Assembly: GCA_934699305.1 (NCBI GenBank)
Contig: CAKUWM010000199.1
Span: 1 to 5,716, forward strand
Length of the DNA stretch: 5,716 nucleotides
DNA from: an uncultured Saprospiraceae bacterium
GTDB taxonomy: Bacteria > Bacteroidota > Bacteroidia > Chitinophagales > Saprospiraceae
Direction of reading: 5' to 3'
Positions within the stretch are counted from its first letter, which is position 1; every line of letters begins with the position of its first letter. The position numbers and the translations under genes are program-made. Of this stretch, positions 1 through 5,450 are shown piece after piece. The notes under the pieces were generated by a model. That model did no database searches. It saw nothing but the letters and a program-made list of their open reading frames with translations, and was not told the DNA's origin.

Positions 1-2
1 AT

Positions 3-194
3 TTAATACCGATGTCTGAAATATATAAAGGTCAGGGTGAGACAGCTGTACCGGATGGGACGTACGAGGCTTTTCAATACAAAAAAGGACGGTGGAAACA
101 TATTTCATTTCTGCCTCAACGATTTATGAACAAATCGGAGTTGAATTCCATTCCTAAAGGCAAGACTAAACAGTTCGGTCGAACAGGGGAATGA
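3..194 (+). CDS. C-terminal end of an unrecognised protein (5' partial)
   Basis: The reading frame is already open at the left edge of the window (Leu-Ile-Pro precede the first Met at 12) and ends at TGA 192-194. This is therefore most likely the last 64 or so residues of a longer protein rather than a 60-residue gene starting at 12. The bases before that ATG carry no ribosome binding site, although this says little in Bacteroidota. The visible part is hydrophilic and basic, with no signal peptide or membrane segment. Its most structured stretch is DGTYEAFQYKKGRWKHIS (near residues 15-32 counted from Met12), an aromatic-rich, beta-strand-like segment. The tail is rich in Lys, Ser and Gly. I do not recognise a family. 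It converges on the minus-strand lipoprotein gene, whose stop lies 49 bases away. That gap shows no clear terminator. Confidence 0.5.
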   Translation, partial: LIPMSEIYKGQGETAVPDGTYEAFQYKKGRWKHISFLPQRFMNKSELNSIPKGKTKQFGRTGE

Positions 195-243
195 CAAAAG
201 TCGGTATCTTCTTCCTATTCCATAATGCTTTCTTTCTAATGAA

Positions 244-636
244 TCATTCAAAATACGTTTCCGTTATTTTTTCTACAAAATTCAGCTCGGCCAGCTGGTG
301 CAGCACTTTAACGGCATGAGGCTGATGTGTATCTCCCATGCATAGGATTTGATTCTTGCCACACATAGACCGTCCCATAGACTTCGTAAAATGAATCGTA
401 GTATCGATTTTGCTCACTTTATCTCTATTCATCTTGGTATCCGGGATACAAAATTCATACGAGATACTATGTTTCCCATCATCCGTGCCGGCCAAACCAT
501 CCTTGTCAAGCTGATTCAAATCAAACTTTATCTTAGAACTCATCATTGAATCTATAGTGTAATTCTTCTGCGTCTTACAAGCATAAAATACTCCAATAAA
601 ACAAATAATAAATATGTATAAAATATACAGTCTCAT
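244..636 (-). CDS. Small predicted lipoprotein of unknown function
   Basis: A 130-residue protein with a short hydrophobic N-terminus (residues 3-19) ending in GVFYAC. Cys20 sits where signal peptidase II would cleave and the lipid would be attached, so an envelope lipoprotein is likely, although Phe at -3 is not ideal for a lipobox. The mature part is about 110 residues, with three further cysteines (63, 92, 99) and the pattern SISYEFCIPD, then SMCGKNQILCMGDTHQ, then a predicted helix VLHQLAELNFVEKI. The cysteine-rich, histidine-containing middle looks conserved rather than random, and disulfides are plausible in the periplasm. I have a vague impression of similar short proteins in other bacteria but cannot name a family. 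The gene starts 17 bases downstream of the secreted-protein gene on the same strand, so the two may be co-transcribed. A -7-like box in that gap could also give it its own start. Confidence 0.75.
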   Translation of the reverse strand: MRLYILYIFIICFIGVFYACKTQKNYTIDSMMSSKIKFDLNQLDKDGLAGTDDGKHSISYEFCIPDTKMNRDKVSKIDTTIHFTKSMGRSMCGKNQILCMGDTHQPHAVKVLHQLAELNFVEKITETYFE

Positions 637-643
637 AATCTTA

Positions 644-651
644 CAAATATA
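644..651 (-). promoter_or_regulatory. Candidate -7 box of the lipoprotein gene
   Basis: The minus strand reads TATATTTG, a full match to the Bacteroidota -7 element TAnnTTTG, inside the 17-base gap before the ATG at 636. Transcription would begin about 5-7 bases further on, nearly at the start codon, giving an almost leaderless message. No TTG is found at the usual 17-23 base distance upstream, and the region is A+T-rich, so a chance match is possible. Confidence 0.3.
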
Positions 652-653
652 AT

Positions 654-1232
654 TTATTGATTATTTCGTTTAAAAGTATAAACAAAACCGACATCCCATG
701 AGCTCCCTTCGTCAGTACTTGACTCATAATTAAACATTACAGTATCTTTATTAATATATTCAAATATATACCTATCCAACGCTGCTTCACCATTTATTAT
801 GGTGTTGCCTGTAAAAACAAATCGATTAGGGTTGATGCTTGAACTATAAAACCGTACCCCGTTAGATGACAACTTATCACCATCTGATCCTACCCAGACA
901 AGTTTCCAGCGACTATCCATTGCATCAGAATATATCAACCCAACACCTACCCTACCATCCGGCTTTTCAAGATGAATTTCAAGGGCTTTGCCACTCGAGA
1001 TTGATCTAATCTGGCAATATGCCGCAAAAATCGCGGCTCTATTGTATGAGACCCAGGAGCCGATCAAATCATTAAATGGGGTATTGGGAGTCACAATAGC
1101 AGTCTTAATTTCTTTTTTACTGACGGGTCTTTTTTGTCCAAAGAGGGGATGACCAACTATCAGTATGGCAAAAAACATCAACACACCGGTAAAGTTAAAT
1201 TTCAAGGCTCTGAAAGACATAAGTTTACACAT
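654..1232 (-). CDS. Secreted protein of unknown function, possibly lipocalin-like
   Basis: I place the start at ATG 1230-1232 (192 residues). The frame is open to an ATG at 1268, but a -7-like promoter box at 1256-1263 lies inside that extra stretch, and the longer form would put an unusual leader before the signal peptide. ATG 1220 (MSFRALKF) is a close alternative. The N-terminus has basic residues, a hydrophobic core (TGVLMFFAILIVG) and a likely signal peptidase I site near HPLFG-QKR. After a linker, the mature domain begins NDLIGSWVSYN. It then alternates short strands and turns, with motifs DGRVGVGLIY, WKLVWVGSDGDK, NRFVFTGNT and a final WDVGFVYTFKR. A G-x-W start followed by repeated beta strands ending in aromatic and Arg residues is typical of lipocalin-like or DUF1579-like barrels. 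That assignment is inference from pattern only. The gene is probably the first of a two-gene unit with the lipoprotein. Confidence 0.7.
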   Translation of the reverse strand: MCKLMSFRALKFNFTGVLMFFAILIVGHPLFGQKRPVSKKEIKTAIVTPNTPFNDLIGSWVSYNRAAIFAAYCQIRSISSGKALEIHLEKPDGRVGVGLIYSDAMDSRWKLVWVGSDGDKLSSNGVRFYSSSINPNRFVFTGNTIINGEAALDRYIFEYINKDTVMFNYESSTDEGSSWDVGFVYTFKRNNQ

Positions 1233-1255
1233 AGATTTTCTAATAAGTATTATCG

Positions 1256-1263
1256 CAAATGTA
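1256..1263 (-). promoter_or_regulatory. Candidate -7 box of the secreted-protein gene
   Basis: The minus strand reads TACATTTG, a full match to the Bacteroidota TAnnTTTG element. Transcription would begin near 1249-1251, about 18 bases before the ATG at 1232 and downstream of the longer ATG at 1268. This decides the start choice. No clear TTG lies 17-23 bases upstream, so support comes from one half of the promoter and from its position. Confidence 0.4.
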
Positions 1264-1268
1264 ATCAA

Positions 1269-1416
1269 TAAATATTTTGAAATAAATAATATTTAAATAA
1301 ACTTAATTCCATAATATTAGTTAATCTGTATTAATATATGAATGGTCAGAATTAAATATTGCTTTTTTGGACACTGATAAGCTTTATTTCATTTCCTTTG
1401 CACAATATTTCAAAAA
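1269..1416. other. Divergent intergenic region, very A+T-rich
   Basis: This spacer separates the minus-strand secreted-protein gene from + strand dedA. It holds the dedA promoter candidate on its right side. Its left and middle part is almost pure A/T with short imperfect repeats (TTAAT at 1321-1325 and ATTAA at 1330-1334) that do not exceed what such composition gives by chance. No RNA gene or further reading frame is apparent. Confidence 0.6.
1367..1400 (+). promoter_or_regulatory. Candidate dedA promoter
   Basis: TTG at 1367-1369, then 23 bases, then TTCCTTTG at 1393-1400. The latter matches the Bacteroidota -7 element TAnnTTTG at all but the second position. The spacing is at the long end of the usual 17-23 range. 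The predicted transcription start is near 1405, leaving a leader of about 12 bases before ATG 1417. Confidence 0.4.
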
Positions 1417-2079
1417 ATGATTGAGACAATTAAAAAAATTATTGATTTTATACTTCATATCGATGCTCATTTATTAGAGATAGCTAACAATTATGGTACT
1501 GCCACCTATATTATTTTATTTTTGGTGGTATTCTGTGAGACCGGTTTAGTTGTAACGCCTTTTTTGCCGGGTGATTCATTATTTTTTGCTGCCGGAGCGC
1601 TGTGTGGCACTTCAAGTCTTAATCTTTTCTTAACGATAGCTGTTTGCCTTGCGGGTGCAATCATCGGAAATACCGTAAATTATGAAATCGGTAAGCGTCT
1701 GGGGCCTGCTATATTTAAAAATGGCAATCGCTTTATCAAAAAGGAGCATATTGAAAAAACACAGGAATTTTATTTGAAACACGGCACCAAAGCGATTGTT
1801 TTGAGTCGATTTTTACCTATTTTCAGGACATTTGTACCATTTATCGCGGGTATTGCCAACATGAATCCGGCAAAACACTTCTTTTATAATGTCATTGGTG
1901 CTATTCTTTGGGTATTTACCTTTGTATTGGCAGGTTATTTCTTTGGGAAAATACCTTTTGTACAAGAAAACTTTAGTATAGTCATTATAGGTATCCTTGT
2001 TGTGACCATACTCCCCGGGATTTTTGCTTTTCTGAAAAGTAAATTTTCCGCTAAAAAAGAAGAAAATTCAACCTTATAA
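1417..2079 (+). CDS. DedA-family inner-membrane protein (VTT/SNARE-associated domain)
   Basis: A 220-residue integral membrane protein of the DedA family, close to the usual 200-220 residues. DedA proteins carry lipids across the inner membrane; different members act on undecaprenyl phosphate or phosphatidylethanolamine, and they affect envelope integrity and drug resistance. Diagnostic segments are ETGLVVTPFLPGDSLFFAAG (41-60), GNTVNYEIGKRLG (84-96) and SRFLPIFRTFVPFIAG (130-145). The charged residues essential in the E. coli homologues YqjA and YghB are all present with matching spacing: E41, D53, R131 and R137. Hydrophobic segments lie near 29-40, 54-82, 135-147, 155-177 and 186-206, and the C-terminal tail is charged and cytoplasm-like. 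The ATG follows CAAAAA with no Shine-Dalgarno, usual for Bacteroidota. The particular substrate cannot be told from sequence. The gene stands alone, divergent from one neighbour and convergent with the other. Confidence 0.93.
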   Translation: MIETIKKIIDFILHIDAHLLEIANNYGTATYIILFLVVFCETGLVVTPFLPGDSLFFAAGALCGTSSLNLFLTIAVCLAGAIIGNTVNYEIGKRLGPAIFKNGNRFIKKEHIEKTQEFYLKHGTKAIVLSRFLPIFRTFVPFIAGIANMNPAKHFFYNVIGAILWVFTFVLAGYFFGKIPFVQENFSIVIIGILVVTILPGIFAFLKSKFSAKKEENSTL

Positions 2080-2081
2080 TC

Positions 2082-2117
2082 TGTATAATAGATTTATACA
2101 TATTTATTTCTTTTTAA
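2082..2117 (+). terminator. Possible weak intrinsic terminator after dedA
   Basis: A perfect 7-base inverted repeat, TGTATAA (2082-2088) and TTATACA (2094-2100), with a 5-base loop begins 3 bases after the dedA stop. It is followed by the T-rich stretch TATTTATTTCTTTTT. The stem has only one G-C pair, so it would be a weak hairpin. On the other strand no T run follows, so it would not serve the convergent GTPase gene. The rest of the gap to 2167 shows nothing clear. Confidence 0.35.
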
Positions 2118-2167
2118 AGTTTTACATCTTTCCATAGGAATATAATCATCCATTAAGAATAGTTGGT

Positions 2168-3907
2168 TCACAGTTTTATCAAGATTTTTTTCAAATCCTG
2201 ATCTGTTGACTCAAGTTTTACGGTTAGATTATCAAAGTCTTTGTCTATCAAAGCAATTTGTTTTTCTTCCTGAACGAGCATTTCATCAAATCGAATAAAG
2301 TTGTCTTCAATTCTCTTACGGAGGTGAGCTATATACTGTTTTATCTGAGAATCGACCTCAGTGGCGAGCTTCTCTTTGCCTTTACGAATTTCAACATTAA
2401 AATTGGACATGATTTTATTTTTCTTGACCACAGTTGTTATGCTAGCAAATAATAGACCTATAGCGGTCAATACTCCACCTGTAATATCAAATACGGCACC
2501 GTGTGTCACTGCGGCTAAAATGATACCTACGACTGCGAGTCCACTTCCGGTAGCAATATTGGCGGAGACAACACTCTGATCGGGAAACAAAGACTGATCT
2601 TTGAAGTTATCCGATTTTTCTAAAAATTGATTAAACGTATTTTGTAAGTCTGTCATAATGTAATTCCGTCGTTCAGCAATATCAGAAAAAATATCCTGAT
2701 CATTTTTCAAAATTGTTTGGCTATTCTGAACTTTTAGTTGAATGATTTTCGCCATTTGTTGAATACTTTCAGCGACATCGCTTACCCCATCCGCCAGCTT
2801 GTTGCGCAATCCATTATTCAGGTCGTCTGCCAATTGGCTGGCAACGCCTTCGAGCCAAGCTTTTAACGTAGATTTTTTATTAAAAATAGAGGTAAATGAG
2901 CGCTTGAGCATAACCGGAAACGAAAGCCCGTGGTTTAATTCAGAAACCGCACGCCCGGTGGCCTGATCGTATGCATTCAGAATATTTTCAACCAACAAAT
3001 CCACGTGTTTTTTCGACCTTGTTTCATGTTGATTCAACGATTCTGTCACATCTTGTCGAAACGCTATATCCAAGTCGTATTGCTTCTTTCTTACCTCTAA
3101 GCTAACTCCAATCCTTTGCTGGATATTATGTAAGGTAACCAACATATTTTCAAGTTTAAGATAAGGTGCTTTTCCGCCGGTTATATTGCGTGAAATAAAA
3201 TCTCTAATTTCGCCAAATCCACTTTCTACTTTATTTCCCTCTTGTTCCATTTTAGCTGAAACAGCATAGACAATCGGATGATTCATACCCTTTTTCTCTG
3301 CTTGACTTATGACGCCATCAATATTGATGCGCAAATCAGTAGCGTCCATTAAATCCTTTTGTTGCAGAACGAAGATGACTTTCTTCTTCCAATCATCCTT
3401 AATAAAATCCAGAAAATCCCATGCACTTTGACGATATGGGTTTTTACTTTCAAAAACAAACACAATCAGGTCGCTACTTGGGATAAATTCTTCTGTAATC
3501 TGCTGATGCTTTTCAATAATTGTATTGGTGCCGGGTGTATCGACAATGGCTACCTCTTTGAGTATATCAATAGGTTGGGTAATTTTTTTCAGAAATGGAT
3601 TGATAACAATAACTTCTTCCTGTTCACCATACACTATCTGTTGTATAGTGTCGGTCATGGGCTGAGGCGCAACCTTTGTTATTTCCTTACCTGTATCCAA
3701 CAATGCATTGATAAAGCTACTTTTCCCTGCCTTTACTTCGCCCACTATCACAAACATATACGGCTCATTGATCCTATTACGCAGGACACTAACAGTTTCT
3801 GCTAATTCATCGTGATTTACAATGATGGTTAAATGGTGTATTTCCTTGGCCAATTCTTCCAATCTGGAACGAAAGGCATAAACCTCTTGATTGATTATTT
3901 GATTCAT
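2168..3907 (-). CDS. Dynamin-like GTPase (bacterial dynamin family)
   Basis: A 579-residue large GTPase of the dynamin superfamily; bacterial members bind and remodel membranes. The N-terminal helix leads into a GTPase domain (about 50-245). It has a P-loop GEVKAGKSS (56-64), a G2 threonine in PMTDT (83-87, most likely T85), G3 DTPG (123-126), a poor G4 at QQKD (182-185) and SAK (217-219) as a possible G5. The second half is mostly helical and coiled-coil-like (about 250-440 and 500-575). It is interrupted by a hydrophobic, Gly/Ala-rich segment at about 447-494 that probably inserts into the membrane as a hairpin or paddle, as in cyanobacterial BDLP and mitofusin-like proteins. Many bacteria carry two tandem dynamin genes; here there is one. 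In canonical GTPases G4 is N/T-K-x-D; here only the Asp is kept. The start has no Shine-Dalgarno. The physiological role is unknown. Confidence 0.9.
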   Translation of the reverse strand: MNQIINQEVYAFRSRLEELAKEIHHLTIIVNHDELAETVSVLRNRINEPYMFVIVGEVKAGKSSFINALLDTGKEITKVAPQPMTDTIQQIVYGEQEEVIVINPFLKKITQPIDILKEVAIVDTPGTNTIIEKHQQITEEFIPSSDLIVFVFESKNPYRQSAWDFLDFIKDDWKKKVIFVLQQKDLMDATDLRINIDGVISQAEKKGMNHPIVYAVSAKMEQEGNKVESGFGEIRDFISRNITGGKAPYLKLENMLVTLHNIQQRIGVSLEVRKKQYDLDIAFRQDVTESLNQHETRSKKHVDLLVENILNAYDQATGRAVSELNHGLSFPVMLKRSFTSIFNKKSTLKAWLEGVASQLADDLNNGLRNKLADGVSDVAESIQQMAKIIQLKVQNSQTILKNDQDIFSDIAERRNYIMTDLQNTFNQFLEKSDNFKDQSLFPDQSVVSANIATGSGLAVVGIILAAVTHGAVFDITGGVLTAIGLLFASITTVVKKNKIMSNFNVEIRKGKEKLATEVDSQIKQYIAHLRKRIEDNFIRFDEMLVQEEKQIALIDKDFDNLTVKLESTDQDLKKILIKL

Positions 3908-4021
3908 TTTAAGATTTTAATCAAAAATTAGACGAAGAAAAAGGTAAAAAGGCAAAATCAATATTCTAATTGTTACTTTGATTTAACAAATATCGAATAG
4001 TTTTTCTGACTTTAAGTCATT
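3908..4021 (-). other. Intergenic region upstream of the dynamin-like gene
   Basis: A 114-base A+T-rich gap between the WbqC stop and the GTPase start. On the minus strand it contains one-mismatch versions of the -7 element TAnnTTTG: GATATTTG ending at 3988, TGATTTTG ending at 3953 and AATTTTTG ending at 3922. None is a full match with a well-placed TTG, so I cannot choose a promoter. No hairpin terminator for the WbqC gene is obvious. Confidence 0.4.
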
Positions 4022-4612
4022 TCATAGGTAATTATTTCCATATTTCCCCATGCAAAGCAATAAATCCAGGCTACTTAGGTTGGGTACAAAGCCTTTCTTA
4101 TCCTCGAATACCTGAGAATAACGATTCACCTTGAAGTCCAAATAATTAGATAATCTGCATGAATCACGCCTATCTACACGCACTTCGACGTCAATATACT
4201 CCTTAGAATAAGACACTTCCACATCCGGCAACAAATATGAAATTACCAGAGACAGGGCTTGTTGGTTGAGATCTATTAAAAATCCGGGTCTAGAGAATAA
4301 AACATTTTCAATTTGGTCCATAAAATAAATGAAATAGGGCGAATTGCCATAACATGTCTTAATAGCTTCCATGTGTTGTCTTGGCCAATTTTCATCGTAA
4401 CTGATTTTTACATCCTTCATTGGTTGCAAATTATTTTTTCCCTTAACAAGTGGAACAGACAACAACTGTGGACCATTGGCTGAATTTAAAAAGCACTTAT
4501 TTCTAAAACTTCCTTTCCGATAATATTCACCTTGATCAATTCTAATCCGATGATTGGCTTTGAACTCCATTAATACACTGACAGGAGGAAAATACATGGA
4601 TTCTATGATCAT
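4022..4612 (-). CDS. WbqC-family protein
   Basis: A complete 196-residue protein of the WbqC-like family (Pfam WbqC). The family is named after an O-antigen cluster gene; its biochemical activity is not established and it is widespread in Bacteroidota. Family features in order: a beta-strand opening with YFPPVSVL (7-14), the basic aromatic stretch YYRKGSFRNKC (30-40), NGPQLLSVPL (46-55), W76 with H80 in ENWPRQH, YGNSPYF (88-94), and a C-terminal YSQVFEDKKGFVPNLSSLDLL (165-185). Length is close to the usual 200-240. I keep the first ATG because it restores the expected residues before YFPP and has an AAGGA seven bases upstream. An ATG at codon 6 is less likely. In many Bacteroidota the gene follows signal peptidase I (lepB); here its upstream neighbour is an acyl-CoA dehydrogenase on the same strand 82 bases away, so the function is not clarified by context. 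Confidence 0.9.
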   Translation of the reverse strand: MIIESMYFPPVSVLMEFKANHRIRIDQGEYYRKGSFRNKCFLNSANGPQLLSVPLVKGKNNLQPMKDVKISYDENWPRQHMEAIKTCYGNSPYFIYFMDQIENVLFSRPGFLIDLNQQALSLVISYLLPDVEVSYSKEYIDVEVRVDRRDSCRLSNYLDFKVNRYSQVFEDKKGFVPNLSSLDLLLCMGKYGNNYL

Positions 4613-4619
4613 ATCTTAT

Positions 4620-4624
4620 TCCTT
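4620..4624 (-). promoter_or_regulatory. Shine-Dalgarno-like AAGGA before the WbqC gene
   Basis: AAGGA lies seven bases before ATG 4612 on the minus strand. It is the clearest ribosome-binding-like sequence in the Bacteroidota part of the window and favours the first ATG. Genes of this phylum often lack such a site, so it may be fortuitous. Confidence 0.35.
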
Positions 4625-4694
4625 AAAATACATCATATTTAGAAAAGGTAATAAAGTAAAGCGGGGTCGAAATCAAACAATGGTCATCCTAACT

Positions 4695-5450
4695 TTATGA
4701 GTTTTTGATTATTTCCCGAGAAATAACGAGTTTCTGAATCTCAGATGTACCTTCACCAATAGTGCACAACTTACTATCTCGATAAAACTTCTCTACCGGA
4801 AAATCCTTGGTATATCCGTATCCACCATGTATTTGAACTGCTTCTGTAGCTGCCCAAACGCATACCTCAGAGGCATAATATTTGGCCATAGCTCCTTCTT
4901 GAGTCATCTTCATCCCTTTATTTTTCATATCTGCAGCCTTCCGGGTAAGCAACTCAGCGGCTTCAATCTTGGTTGCGATATCTGCCAATTTAAATGATAT
5001 AGCCTGAAAATTGGCTATCGGCTGACCAAACTGATGTCTCTCTTTTGCGTATTTTACAGATGCTTCATAGCTACCTTTTGCTATACCAAGTGATAGAGCA
5101 GCAATAGATATTCTACCACCGTCTAATATTTTCATGGCTTGGACAAAGCCATCACCTACCTCGCCCAGCACCTGAGATTTATGAATACGGCAGTTGTCAA
5201 ATATCATCTCGGCCGTCTCAGAAGCCCGCATACCGAGCTTATTCTCCTTCTTTCCTCCTGAAAACCCTTCCGTTCCTCTTTCAACAATAAAAGCAGTCAT
5301 TCCCCGGGAGTCAAGCAATTCGCCTGTTCGAGCGATTACAACAGCAACCTCACCTGTTTTACCATGAGTAATCCAGTTTTTTGACCCATTTAAAACATAA
5401 TAGTCCCCATCCAAAGTCGAAACACATTGCATTCTTCCGGCATCACTTCC
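4695..5450 (-). CDS. Acyl-CoA dehydrogenase, N-terminal third missing at a chimeric join
   Basis: A flavoprotein that oxidises an acyl-CoA to the trans-2-enoyl-CoA with FAD, in fatty-acid or branched-chain amino-acid degradation; short-chain or butyryl-CoA type by resemblance. About 251 of the usual 380 or so residues are present. Homology begins at GSDAGRMQ (G codon at 5448-5450), upstream of the first in-frame Met at 5432, so that Met is internal and not a real start. Numbering from that Met: the FAD-contacting NWITHG (19-24), LGMRASETAE (66-75), RHQFGQP (132-138), QIHGGYGY (200-207), and GEGTSEIQ (226-233), whose Glu227 is at the position of the catalytic base. The C-terminus is intact and normal. 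The missing part (N-terminal helical domain and start of the beta domain) is replaced by infB sequence, so the gene is probably whole in the source organism. It lies 82 bases upstream of the WbqC gene. Confidence 0.92.
   Translation of the reverse strand, partial: GSDAGRMQCVSTLDGDYYVLNGSKNWITHGKTGEVAVVIARTGELLDSRGMTAFIVERGTEGFSGGKKENKLGMRASETAEMIFDNCRIHKSQVLGEVGDGFVQAMKILDGGRISIAALSLGIAKGSYEASVKYAKERHQFGQPIANFQAISFKLADIATKIEAAELLTRKAADMKNKGMKMTQEGAMAKYYASEVCVWAATEAVQIHGGYGYTKDFPVEKFYRDSKLCTIGEGTSEIQKLVISREIIKNS
5430..5450. other. Chimeric junction between infB and the acyl-CoA dehydrogenase
   Basis: These 21 bases can be read on the minus strand in two frames. One gives GSDAGRM, the expected acyl-CoA dehydrogenase motif; the other gives the end of ELEVMPEE plus the first two bases of the Trp codon that follows in IF-2. 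Right of it only infB homology and high G+C continue; left of it only dehydrogenase homology and low G+C. A short shared word bridging two unrelated genes is what a short-overlap assembly error or a template-switch artefact leaves. Confidence 0.8.

Noticed and set aside
236..246. Near-palindrome AATGAATCATT at the 3' ends of the first two genes
   Set aside because: Short, imperfect at the centre, with no T run, so it does not support a terminator.
1321..1334. Short inverted repeat TTAAT/ATTAA between the divergent genes as an operator
   Set aside because: Five-base arms in nearly pure A/T sequence are expected by chance.
3359..3805. A 148-codon + strand frame inside the dynamin-like gene
   Set aside because: It is antisense to the conserved GTPase domain and its translation has low-complexity Phe/Asn/Cys content with no domain.
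4695..5450. Reading the dehydrogenase as a natural truncated pseudogene or an infB fusion
   Set aside because: The frames do not match across the join, composition changes at the same point and a shared word lies there, so an artefactual chimera explains more.
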